Source: DATJXG01 sp035500455
Lineage (GTDB): Bacteria; Acidobacteriota; Terriglobia; Terriglobales; Acidobacteriaceae
Length of the DNA: 8,381 nt
NCBI GenBank assembly: GCA_035500455.1
Contig: DATJXG010000439.1
Coordinates: forward strand, 1 to 8,381
Direction: 5' to 3'
The notes beneath the pieces were generated by a model. The model saw only the letters and a list, made by a program, of their open reading frames with translations, was not told where the DNA came from and searched no databases. Shown piece by piece: positions 1-6,066 of the stretch. A program made the translations under genes and the position numbers. Numbering within the stretch: the first letter of the stretch is position 1; each line of letters opens with the position of its first letter.

Positions 1-187
1 TAGCGGGATCGTAATCTACTTCGACTGCTTCGGCGTGGCCGGTGCTATTCGTACAGACGTCTTTGTACGTCGGATCAACGGTGTTTCCACCGATATAGCC
101 CACGCGCGTAGCGGTTACACCGGGCAGCGCCCGGAATGTGGCTTCTACCCCCCAGAAACAGCCGGCAGCAAACGTAGCTTTTTCCAT
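1..187 (-). CDS. msrA: Peptide methionine sulfoxide reductase MsrA, N-terminal part (cut by window edge)
   Basis: MsrA reduces the S-epimer of methionine sulfoxide, free or in proteins, back to methionine, repairing oxidative damage. Only the first 62 codons lie in the window; the rest is beyond the left edge. The family signature is clear: the Gly-Cys-Phe-Trp-Gly motif at residues 9-13 carries the nucleophilic Cys10 close to the N-terminus, followed by a Gly-Tyr-Ile-Gly-Gly turn and the conserved stretch PTYKDVCTNSTGHAEAVEV, which matches the family consensus almost residue for residue. The ATG at 187-185 is supported by a GGAG Shine-Dalgarno sequence seven bases upstream (195-198). With no signal peptide visible, the protein should be cytoplasmic. 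A fusion to MsrB downstream cannot be excluded because the C-terminus is missing. The gene is divergent from the cation transporter that follows. The identification is firm. Confidence 0.95.
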   Translation of the reverse strand, partial: MEKATFAAGCFWGVEATFRALPGVTATRVGYIGGNTVDPTYKDVCTNSTGHAEAVEVDYDPA

Positions 188-194
188 AGTTCAA

Positions 195-198
195 CTCC
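195..198 (-). promoter_or_regulatory. Ribosome binding site of msrA
   Basis: On the minus strand GGAG lies seven bases before the msrA ATG, a standard Shine-Dalgarno spacing. It fixes the start that puts Cys10 at its usual position near the N-terminus. Confidence 0.7.
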
Positions 199-218
199 GG
201 AAATCAGTTTAGCTCAAT

Positions 219-341
219 CTCCGCGCCCTCGGCGGCGCTCCTCTGCGATCTCGGCGTTTCAAGGTTCTTGCAGCCGCCGGCAAAACCCAAAAAGTTAAAT
301 CGCCGAGGACGCCGAGTAACGCCGCCGAGGCGCCGAGACCG
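219..341. repeat. GCCGAG-rich composite inverted repeat between msrA and the CDF gene
   Basis: The intergenic space holds two GC-rich arms with opposite orientation. The left arm (219-260) has CTCGGCG motifs and the right arm (298-341) has three CGCCGAG copies. Two nested stems are visible. An outer stem pairs 224-237 with 320-332, complementary apart from one inserted base. An inner stem pairs 250-256 (CTCGGCG) with 301-307 (CGCCGAG). The loop is about 44 bases and AT-richer. From general familiarity I associate dispersed elements built of this motif with acidobacterial genomes; I could not count copies. No ORF inside is convincing, and there is no T-run to make it a clear terminator. Confidence 0.6.
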
Positions 342-410
342 CAAGTTCAGCCTTTTGAGCACGCTCCGGGCATCTTGAAGGCCGGAGCCGGGAAATCTAC
401 ACTGATAAAG

Positions 411-1331
411 ATGCACGCCCATGTCCATGGCGGAGGACGGGAACCGTTGAAGGTCCTGCGCATCTCCCTTGGGGTCACGCTGGCTTACATTGTTCTGCTG
501 GTGGTGGCCGGACTGCGGTCGCATTCGCTGGCGCTGCTTTCCGAGGCAGGCCACAATCTCTCCGATTTTCTGGCGCTGCTGCTGTCGCTGGTGGCGCTGT
601 ACCTGGAGGCGCGCCCGGCCAGCGCCACCAAGACTTACGGCTGGCGCCGCGCCGGGGTGCTGGCCGCTCTGGTAAACGCGGTATCGCTGATCGCGGTTTC
701 GTTCTTTATTTTCTACGAGGCGGTGCGGCGCCTGCAGCAGCCGCGCAGCGTCCAGGCCGGCACCATGATGGCGGTGGCAGCGGCGGGCGTGGTCATGAAC
801 GGCGTTATTGCCTGGCTTCTGTTCCGCTCCAGCCATGACGTGAACCTGCGCAGCGCCCTCATCCACGAGATCGGCGACACGCTCTCCACCGCTGCCGTGA
901 TCCTGGGCGGCTGGGCCATTCTGCTGACTGGGCAGTCGTGGATCGATTCGGCGCTGTCGCTGGGCATTGGCGCGCTCATCCTGTGGTCGGCGTTCGGCAT
1001 CGTGCGCGAGACCCTCAACATATTGCTTGAAGGCACACCCCGCGGCATGAAGCTGCAGCAGGTGGAAGCCGCCATGCGCACCATTGACGGCGTGCGCGAT
1101 GTTCACGACCTGCACGTGTGGAGTATCGGCTCGGAAAACCATGCGCTTTCGGCGCACATCGCCATCGCCGACATTCCGCCCTCGGTGAGCGAGCGCATTC
1201 TGCGTGACGTGAAAGAGCGGTTGCTCCGCGACTTTCATATCCATCACACCACCATCCAATTTGAATACGAAGTGTGTGAGGTGGCTCACGGCTGCGTGGT
1301 TGCGGTGAGCGAGCACGAACACGGATCGTAG
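411..1331 (+). CDS. Cation diffusion facilitator (CDF) family metal efflux transporter, CzcD/ZitB type
   Basis: This inner-membrane proton-coupled antiporter exports divalent metals, most often zinc (also cobalt or cadmium in relatives). The 306-residue length is normal for the ZitB/CzcD subgroup. Six hydrophobic segments are visible between residues 15 and 210. The metal-site pairs are intact: His48/Asp52 (HNLSD) in TM2 and His152/Asp156 (HEIGD) in TM5. A soluble C-terminal domain follows, with the typical 'DGVRDVHDLHVWSIG' stretch. The N-terminus begins with His at positions 2, 4 and 6, and the tail again has His and Cys residues, a usual place for metal-binding residues in this family. I chose ATG 411 because it gives this compact His-rich start. 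A TTG at 375 would add 12 residues with no better Shine-Dalgarno support. No metal regulator gene is adjacent. The exact metal cannot be told from sequence. Confidence 0.93.
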   Translation: MHAHVHGGGREPLKVLRISLGVTLAYIVLLVVAGLRSHSLALLSEAGHNLSDFLALLLSLVALYLEARPASATKTYGWRRAGVLAALVNAVSLIAVSFFIFYEAVRRLQQPRSVQAGTMMAVAAAGVVMNGVIAWLLFRSSHDVNLRSALIHEIGDTLSTAAVILGGWAILLTGQSWIDSALSLGIGALILWSAFGIVRETLNILLEGTPRGMKLQQVEAAMRTIDGVRDVHDLHVWSIGSENHALSAHIAIADIPPSVSERILRDVKERLLRDFHIHHTTIQFEYEVCEVAHGCVVAVSEHEHGS

Positions 1332-1413
1332 CGCCGGCGTCCCGCCGGCAGTTTCTGGAATTGCGATGCGGTCAGCCTTCCGTCAACGTTGCCGGCGGGA
1401 CGCCGGCGCTACG
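1327..1413. repeat. Perfect 24-bp inverted repeat spanning the convergent 3' ends of the CDF gene and tag
   Basis: Bases 1327-1350 (core GCGCCGGCGTCCCGCCGGC) are exactly complementary to 1390-1413, with a 39-base spacer. The left arm contains the CDF stop codon (TAG, 1329-1331). The right arm is the last coding part of tag. Because the genes converge, the structure could act as a two-way transcription end, but neither side has a clear T-run, so terminator function is inferred only. The same core is, to my knowledge, a common dispersed repeat in acidobacterial genomes. Confidence 0.85.
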
Positions 1414-1979
1414 GTCTTGTATCGGAAGCACTCCACCGCGTGGTCATTTACCATACCCACCGCCTGCATGAAGGCGTAGCAGATGGTCGATCCGACGAAG
1501 TTGAAGCCGCGCTTCTTTAAATCCTTGCTCATGGCGTCGGAGTCGGCGGTCTTCGCCGGAAGCCTCGCGCCCAGGCGCCATTGGTTGATTCTGGGTTGCC
1601 CTCCCACAAACTGCCAGATGTAGCGGTCGAACGAGCCAAATTCTTTCTGTACGGCCAGGAAGGCTTTGGCATTCTTCACCGCGGAATCGATTTTCAGGCG
1701 GTTGCGGACGATTCCCGCGTTGCCCATCAAACTGCGGCGTTTGCGGGCGTCAAAGCGGGCCACGCGCGCCGGATCAAAGTTCTCGAACGCGGCGCGATAG
1801 TTTTCCCTTTTCTGCAAAATGGTTTCCCAACTCAGGCCGGCCTGTGCTCCTTCGAGGACCAGGAATTCGAAAAGCGTGCGGTCGTCGTGGCAGGGAACGC
1901 CCCATTCCTCATCGTGGTAGCGGACCGAAAGCTCGGTGCTCGCCCAGGAGCATCGCAGCAGTTTGGAGGCATCTTTCAT
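1383..1979 (-). CDS. tag: DNA-3-methyladenine glycosylase I
   Basis: Tag removes 3-methyladenine from alkylated DNA, starting base excision repair in the cytoplasm. The 198-residue protein aligns along its whole length with E. coli Tag (187 residues). The zinc-snap ligands appear conserved as Cys10, His22, His180 and Cys184. The catalytic-pocket segment LEGAQAGLSW contains Glu43 and Trp51, equivalent to E. coli Glu38 and Trp46. The segments KKRGFNFVGSTICYAFMQA and GMVNDH near the C-terminus are also characteristic. The gene converges on the CDF transporter. The last residues (about 190-197, VAPASRRQ) are encoded by one arm of the 24-bp inverted repeat and have no counterpart in the family, so they look like a repeat-derived tail replacing the original end. 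The ATG at 1979 lacks a strong Shine-Dalgarno; a TACACT -10-like hexamer lies about 15 bases upstream. Confidence 0.96.
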   Translation of the reverse strand: MKDASKLLRCSWASTELSVRYHDEEWGVPCHDDRTLFEFLVLEGAQAGLSWETILQKRENYRAAFENFDPARVARFDARKRRSLMGNAGIVRNRLKIDSAVKNAKAFLAVQKEFGSFDRYIWQFVGGQPRINQWRLGARLPAKTADSDAMSKDLKKRGFNFVGSTICYAFMQAVGMVNDHAVECFRYKTVAPASRRQR

Positions 1980-2364
1980 ATGGGCAGCGTCCCAGTGTAA
2001 TTGAGAGCCGAAGGACTGGAGGCTAGAGAAATTCGACGGATGGGCCGATATGCTCTTCGCAAGGAAAGCGAGGCAGGGAAAGCGAACTCGCTTCGTCGCG
2101 GATCGGAATCAGATGAGGTCTGCTGTTCTCGCCCTGCGAAAATCGGGCAGAATGCGTAGAACCTGCGGCGAGGTACCGCCCGCAAAGGCCGCTATGTTCT
2201 CAGCGACTTACGATTTTGCCCTTGCGCGAAACCGGGTCAGGCTCGTAATCTTCGGTTCTCGCCGGGAGCTGCCTCACTGATGGTGCAATAAAAGATCGGC
2301 AGAGCGTTGGGCAGGATGCGACTTGCGGGATTAGATCGGGTTTATATAGCTGGGACAAGAAACC

Positions 2365-2411
2365 GGCGCAAACAATAGCGCGTATGGGCCACCAGTTGGC
2401 CTGTTTGTGCC
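2365..2411 (+). other. Three-way-junction-like inverted repeat structure upstream of the VWA gene
   Basis: The outer stem pairs GGCGCAAACA (2365-2374) with TGTTTGTGCC (2402-2411), ten pairs with one G-T wobble. Inside sit two hairpins: a weak ATA/TAT stem around a GCGCG loop (2375-2385) and a five-pair GGCCA/TGGCC stem with a CCAGT loop (2387-2401). All but one base of the interior is accounted for, which is compact for chance sequence. Function is unknown; strand is assigned only because the next gene downstream is on the plus strand. Confidence 0.4.
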
Positions 2412-2509
2412 ATGAACCTGAGGGCGCTCCTTTTGTAACTTGGAGGCGGGCGGGCAGCTAGCCTAGAGTCAACGCTGTAGACGGGCCGTCCCGCAAGTCT
2501 TTTCGGCCC

Positions 2510-2536
2510 CTTACGTGCATTCAATATTGCCGTAAG
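2510..2536 (+). other. Hairpin just upstream of the VWA gene start
   Basis: CTTACG (2510-2515) pairs with CGTAAG (2531-2536), and GCA (2517-2519) with TGC (2528-2530), leaving a bulged T and an eight-base AT-rich loop. It ends 36 bases before the VWA ATG. It could be an operator for a dimeric regulator or a leader hairpin; no T-run follows, so it is not a simple terminator. Confidence 0.35.
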
Positions 2537-2572
2537 CTCGCAGGTGTTAGCAAAATTAGGAATCAGGTGGGT

Positions 2573-3553
2573 ATGAAGTACATAGGGTGGTGTTTTTTTC
2601 TCGGAATGAGTCTGGCGGCGGCGGCGCAAACGCCGGTGCCGACGCCCTACCTGCCTCCCGCGAGCGCCTACCTGAATACCAATCCGAACTCCTCTGAACA
2701 GCCGGGCGCCGATTCGGTCCTCACCATCCGCAAGCGGGTGGATGAAGTCAACGTGCTATTCATCGCCACCGACAAGCACGGCAAGTTCGTGCGCAACCTG
2801 AACCAGGGCGATTTTGCCATCCTCGACGATCACAAGCCGCCGCAGGCCATCCTCAACTTCGGCCATGAGACGGACCTGCCGCTCGAGCTGGGGCTGCTGG
2901 TCGATACCAGCGGCTCGGTGAACAGCCGCTTCGCCTTCGAGCAGGAAGCAGCCGCCAGCTTTCTGGATCACACCATTCGGGCCAAGTTCGATCGCGCCTT
3001 CATCATGGGTTTCAGCACGCGCAGCAAGGTTGCCCAGGACTTTACCGATAACGTCAAACTTCTCGATACCGCAGTCCAGAACCTGCACAATGGCGGCGGC
3101 ACCGCGCTCTACGACGCAATTTACCGCGCCTGCCGCGACAAGCTGGCCAAGGAACCGCAGGATCATCCGGCGCGGCGCGCCATTATTGTGGTGAGTGACG
3201 GTGAGGATAACCAGAGTGAGGTCAGCCGGGCGCAAGCCATCGAAATGGCGCAGCGCGCGGAAGTGATCGTCTATGCCATTTCAACCGACGACAGCGGCCT
3301 GGTGCTGCGCGGTGACAAGATTCTGCAGCAACTGGCCGATGCCACCGGCGGCCGCGCCTTCTTCCCCTTCAAAATAAAGGACGTAACCCGCGCATTCGCC
3401 TCCATTGAAGACGAACTGCGCAGCCAGTACATGGTCTCCTACCGCCCCGCCGACTTCGACGCCGACGGCCGTTACCGCTCCATCGAGATTACCGCCCTGA
3501 AGGGCGGCCTCCAGGTTCGCGCCCGCCGCGGATACTACGCCCCCGCGCAATAA
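2573..3553 (+). CDS. Secreted VWFA-related acidobacterial domain protein
   Basis: A 326-residue exported protein with a von Willebrand factor A fold. Residues 1-18 form a signal peptide: Lys2, a hydrophobic core, then an Ala-run before Gln19. A Pro-rich linker (20-45) and a short beta-rich segment (about 48-100) precede the VWA domain (about 104-300). The metal-ion-dependent adhesion site appears complete: Asp111-x-Ser113-x-Ser115 (DTSGS), Thr177 in the GGGTALYDAI loop, and Asp209 in VVSDGED. The short segment 'VLFIATDKHGKFVRNLNQGDFAILDD' before the VWA fold is typical of the family described as VWFA-related acidobacterial domain (TIGR03436). These proteins are thought to work in the periplasm or at the surface by metal-dependent protein binding; no specific role is known. 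The ATG at 2573 follows AGGTGG with an unusually short gap; a GTG at 2567 is an alternative. The gene is followed after 54 bp by the kbl-like gene. Confidence 0.9.
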   Translation: MKYIGWCFFLGMSLAAAAQTPVPTPYLPPASAYLNTNPNSSEQPGADSVLTIRKRVDEVNVLFIATDKHGKFVRNLNQGDFAILDDHKPPQAILNFGHETDLPLELGLLVDTSGSVNSRFAFEQEAAASFLDHTIRAKFDRAFIMGFSTRSKVAQDFTDNVKLLDTAVQNLHNGGGTALYDAIYRACRDKLAKEPQDHPARRAIIVVSDGEDNQSEVSRAQAIEMAQRAEVIVYAISTDDSGLVLRGDKILQQLADATGGRAFFPFKIKDVTRAFASIEDELRSQYMVSYRPADFDADGRYRSIEITALKGGLQVRARRGYYAPAQ

Positions 3554-3596
3554 CCAGTGCAACCAACCGTGTAGGGACGCGATAAACTTAACGCGC

Positions 3597-3601
3597 AGGG
3601 A
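3597..3601 (+). promoter_or_regulatory. Ribosome binding site of the kbl-like gene
   Basis: AGGGA lies six bases before the ATG at 3608, a good Shine-Dalgarno match and spacing. It supports this start. It also shows that classical Shine-Dalgarno use coexists with the SD-less starts further right. Confidence 0.6.
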
Positions 3602-3607
3602 ACTCAC

Positions 3608-4825
3608 ATGACTACGCCCACTGCACGCGCCAATCCCCTCGCCTATCTCAGCGATCAGTTGGATGATCTCAAGGCTAAAGGCACGCACTTCCGCCTGCGC
3701 GTGCTGGAGGACGAGCAGGCCCCGGTCTGCACCTTCGACGGAAAGAAAGTTATCAACCTCGCTTCCAACAATTATTTGGGGCTGACCACGCATCCCAGGC
3801 TGCGCGAGGCGGCGCTTGAAGCTACGCGCAAGTATGGAGTGGGTTCGGGAGCGGTGCGCACCATCGCCGGGACCATGAAGATTCACATGGAACTCGAAGA
3901 GAAAATCGCGCGTTTCAAGAATGTGGAAGCCTGCGTGGTGTTTCAGTCGGGATTCGCCGCCAACGCCGGCACGGTTTCCGCTGTACTGGGCAAAGATGAT
4001 TTCATCATCTCCGATCAACTCAACCATGCCTCGATCATCGACGGCGCCCGCCTCTCCCGCGCCAGGATTCTGGTGTTCGAGCACAAGAACACTGCCCAGG
4101 CCGAAGAGAAGCTGGCCAGCGTAAAGAACGAACCCGGGAAAAGGCTGCTCATCACCGACGGCGTCTTCTCCATGGACGGCGACATCGGTCCGCTGCCTGC
4201 GCTCTGCGATCTGGCGGAAAAATACGGCGCCATCATGATGGTCGATGACGCTCACGCCTCAGGCGTCCTCGGCCGCAACGGCCGCGGGACCGTCGATCAC
4301 TTCAAGGTGCACGGCCGCGTGGATATCCAGGTGGGAACGCTCTCCAAGGCCATCGGCGCCCTCGGCGGCTACGTCTGCGGATCGCGCGATCTGATCGATT
4401 TCCTCTACCACCGCGCCCGGCCGTTTCTTTTCTCCACTTCGCATCCGCCCTCGGTCGCCGCAACCTGCATCGCCGCTTTCGAGGTTCTGGAGAGCGAACC
4501 CGAGCGCATCGAGAAGCTCTGGGAGAACACCCGCTTCTGGAAAAAAGAACTCGGCCTGCTGGGCTTCAACATCGGAGGCGTGAACACGCCCGCCAGCGAA
4601 ACGCCCATCACGCCCATCATCCTGGGCGACGGCAAACTCACCATGGACTTCTCCCGCGAGCTTTTTCAGCAAGGCGTCCTGGGCACCGGCATCGCGTTCC
4701 CGACGGTACCAGAAGGCAAAGCCCGCATCCGCACCATCGTGACGGCCACCCACACGCAGGATGAATTGCAGCAGGCGCTGGAAGTGCTGAAGGCGGTGGG
4801 CAAGAGAATGGGGATCGTAGGCTAG
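3608..4825 (+). CDS. kbl: Glycine C-acetyltransferase / 8-amino-7-oxononanoate synthase family PLP enzyme
   Basis: This cytoplasmic alpha-oxoamine synthase joins an amino acid to an acyl-CoA with loss of CO2 or runs the reverse cleavage. The closest match by motifs is Kbl, which splits 2-amino-3-oxobutyrate with CoA into glycine and acetyl-CoA in threonine breakdown. The 405-residue length fits. Seen in order: the substrate-binding start 'NLASNNYLGL' (50-59), 'GVGSGAVRTIAGT' (77-89), His140 in LNHASIIDG (PLP stacking), Asp213 and His216 in VDDAHASG (PLP ring nitrogen and O3'), and the Schiff-base Lys247 in GTLSKAIGALGG. The conserved Arg of KARIRTIVTATHT near the C-terminus should bind the substrate carboxylate. 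The usual threonine dehydrogenase partner (tdh) and biotin genes are both absent nearby. Some family members do both Kbl and AONS reactions, so the symbol is provisional. It may be transcribed with the upstream VWA gene. Confidence 0.85.
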   Translation: MTTPTARANPLAYLSDQLDDLKAKGTHFRLRVLEDEQAPVCTFDGKKVINLASNNYLGLTTHPRLREAALEATRKYGVGSGAVRTIAGTMKIHMELEEKIARFKNVEACVVFQSGFAANAGTVSAVLGKDDFIISDQLNHASIIDGARLSRARILVFEHKNTAQAEEKLASVKNEPGKRLLITDGVFSMDGDIGPLPALCDLAEKYGAIMMVDDAHASGVLGRNGRGTVDHFKVHGRVDIQVGTLSKAIGALGGYVCGSRDLIDFLYHRARPFLFSTSHPPSVAATCIAAFEVLESEPERIEKLWENTRFWKKELGLLGFNIGGVNTPASETPITPIILGDGKLTMDFSRELFQQGVLGTGIAFPTVPEGKARIRTIVTATHTQDELQQALEVLKAVGKRMGIVG

Positions 4826-4862
4826 CGCTGCTTGTGGAAAGTAATCGCCATTAGAAATTAAC

Positions 4863-4979
4863 TGTCATTCGAAAAATAATTGTCATTCCGAGCACAGCGA
4901 GGAATCTGGATTTCTGCCGATAGCGGCAGTATGTCGATGTATGCACGAACCCAGATCCCTCGCTACGCTCGGGATGACA
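4863..4979. repeat. Imperfect 29-bp inverted repeat (TGTCATTCCGAG type) with inner hairpin
   Basis: The arm at 4881-4909 matches the reverse complement of 4951-4979 at 25 of 29 positions. In the centre CTGCCG (4914-4919) and CGGCAG (4924-4929) form a second perfect six-pair hairpin. A truncated extra copy of the arm's first eight bases, TGTCATTC, sits just upstream at 4863-4870. The arm motif (TGTCATTCCGAGC...GCGAGGAATCT) is one I recognise as a common dispersed intergenic repeat in acidobacterial and some other soil genomes. It separates the kbl-like gene from the exporter and would form a long hairpin in read-through RNA, so it could dampen transcription, but it has no T-run. Confidence 0.8.
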
Positions 4980-5018
4980 CTTCAGGGGAGTCTCCGAACA
5001 AACCCATCTGATATGTTC

Positions 5019-5024
5019 TAATCT
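5019..5024 (+). promoter_or_regulatory. Possible -10 element close to the exporter start
   Basis: TAATCT fits the TAnnnT -10 pattern and ends eight bases before the ATG at 5033, so transcription could begin at or next to the start codon. No convincing -35 hexamer is visible. Between it and the ATG there is only CTCCGCTC, with no Shine-Dalgarno. This is an inference from spacing alone. Confidence 0.25.
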
Positions 5025-5032
5025 CTCCGCTC

Positions 5033-5983
5033 ATGACCACGGGCACACACCCGGACCGCTACCGCCTCATCCTGTCCTTCGGGCTGGTGTATTTCTTCTG
5101 GGGATCGACTTACCTGGCGATCAGCATCGGCGTGGAGCAAATCCCCCCGGCTCTCCTTTGCGGCGTGCGCTTTCTCATCGCCGGGGTCCTGATGATCTCC
5201 TACTGCGCGCTCGGAGGCCGCCCTATCTGGTTCGAACCCAAACGCCTGGCGCAGATGGCGGCGATCGGCACGCTGCTGCTGTTGGGCGGCAACCTGACGC
5301 TTTCCTATGCCGAAATCATTGTGCCCTCCGGCCTGGCGGCGCTGATCATCGCCTGCACGCCCATGTTCTTCCTGGTTCTGGATACGCTTCTGCTCGGCGA
5401 CCATCACCTCTCGCGCCGCGGCCTGGGCGGACTGCTGCTCGGCGTCATCGGCCTGGGGGTGCTGCTTTGGCCGCAACTCCGCGCCACCGGCAGCCTGCAG
5501 CACCGCCAGCTTTGGGCTTCACTGAGCCTGCTAGGAGGCTGCTTCAGTTGGGCGCTGGGATCGGTGCTGGCGAAGGTCTGGAAATCTTCCGAGATCGACC
5601 CGCTGGCCGGAACCAGCTGGCAGATCATCTTTGCCGGCCTGGCGAATCTGCTGGTGGCGATCGCGCTCGGCGACTTTCACCGCGTGATCTGGACTCCGCG
5701 CGGCGTGGGCGCCATCGCCTACCTGGTGGTGTGCGGCTCGCTCATCGGCTACACGTCTTATATCTACCTTCTGGCGCATGCGCCCACCTCGAAAGTCTCC
5801 ACCTACGCCTACGTCAATCCGGTGGTGGCTGTGTTTCTGGGCTGGCTCATCGCTCACGAAGCGGTGGACCGCTACATCCTGCTGGGAAGCGCGATTGTGG
5901 TGGCTTCGGTGATCCTGGTGACCAGCGCCAAGGTGACCGCGAAGACTGTGGCTGAGGAGATGCCGGCGGTGGAATCGATGTGA
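5033..5983 (+). CDS. EamA/DMT superfamily transporter, YedA-like
   Basis: A 316-residue inner-membrane exporter of the drug/metabolite transporter superfamily. It has the two tandem EamA repeats of five helices each: roughly residues 11-150 and 158-298, giving ten hydrophobic segments. The signatures are strong and place it nearest E. coli YedA: the first-helix motif FWGSTYLAISIGVE (22-35), 'PPALLCGVRFLIAG' in helix 2, 'VPSGLAALI' before helix 4, 'SWALGSV' in helix 6, and 'STYAYVNPVVAVFLGWL' in helix 9. Relatives export amino acids or other metabolites, but the substrate of YedA-type proteins is poorly defined, so none is assigned. The ATG has no Shine-Dalgarno. The gene is set off from the upstream gene by the hairpin repeat and is followed after 83 bp by the rhomboid gene. 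The family assignment is firm. Confidence 0.93.
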   Translation: MTTGTHPDRYRLILSFGLVYFFWGSTYLAISIGVEQIPPALLCGVRFLIAGVLMISYCALGGRPIWFEPKRLAQMAAIGTLLLLGGNLTLSYAEIIVPSGLAALIIACTPMFFLVLDTLLLGDHHLSRRGLGGLLLGVIGLGVLLWPQLRATGSLQHRQLWASLSLLGGCFSWALGSVLAKVWKSSEIDPLAGTSWQIIFAGLANLLVAIALGDFHRVIWTPRGVGAIAYLVVCGSLIGYTSYIYLLAHAPTSKVSTYAYVNPVVAVFLGWLIAHEAVDRYILLGSAIVVASVILVTSAKVTAKTVAEEMPAVESM

Positions 5984-6046
5984 ATCCGCAGCCGCGATGC
6001 CGCCTTCCCATAACGTATTCCTAAGAAAGCCTTCACCCGAAAACGG

Positions 6047-6052
6047 TACACT
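6047..6052 (+). promoter_or_regulatory. Possible -10 element upstream of the rhomboid gene
   Basis: TACACT fits TAnnnT and lies 14 bases before the ATG at 6067. The gap ends in CACCTCC, which is the opposite of a Shine-Dalgarno sequence. No clear -35 is present. If used, the transcript would have a leader of only a few bases. Confidence 0.25.
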
Positions 6053-6066
6053 GTGATTTCACCTCC

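Larger units (their letters stand above)
1980..2572. other. Long intergenic region without a convincing gene, rich in potential RNA structure
   Basis: This 593-bp space separates the divergent tag and VWA genes. The open frames inside (for example 2050-2280 plus and 2342-2629 minus) are short, have no Shine-Dalgarno and give low-complexity, Arg-rich products, so I do not call them genes. It contains several good hairpins: 2164-2170 with 2177-2184 (seven pairs, one bulge), a three-way-junction-like fold at 2365-2411, and a nine-pair hairpin at 2510-2536. The half nearest tag may hold the tag promoter. I do not recognise a named RNA family here: it does not show the conserved cores of SRP RNA, RNase P RNA or tmRNA that I looked for. 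It may be a long 5' leader of the VWA gene, a small RNA, or decayed sequence. Confidence 0.5.

Noticed and set aside
204..1322. Long minus-strand open frame (372 codons) opposite the CDF gene
   Set aside because: Its product is rich in His, Arg and Gln with no fold-like pattern, and it lies antisense to a clear transporter with intact metal-site residues. It is a GC-driven shadow.
2220..2275. Resemblance to SRP RNA (GGGTCAGG core)
   Set aside because: The GGAA tetraloop and the following AGCAGCC segment of the SRP RNA core are missing, so the match is only a few bases.
2050..2280. 76-codon plus-strand open frame in the tag-VWA intergenic region
   Set aside because: It is Arg-rich, has no Shine-Dalgarno or recognisable motif, and is short enough to occur by chance at this GC content.
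2342..2629. 95-codon minus-strand open frame overlapping the VWA start
   Set aside because: It overlaps the signal peptide codons of a well-supported gene and its product has no recognisable features.
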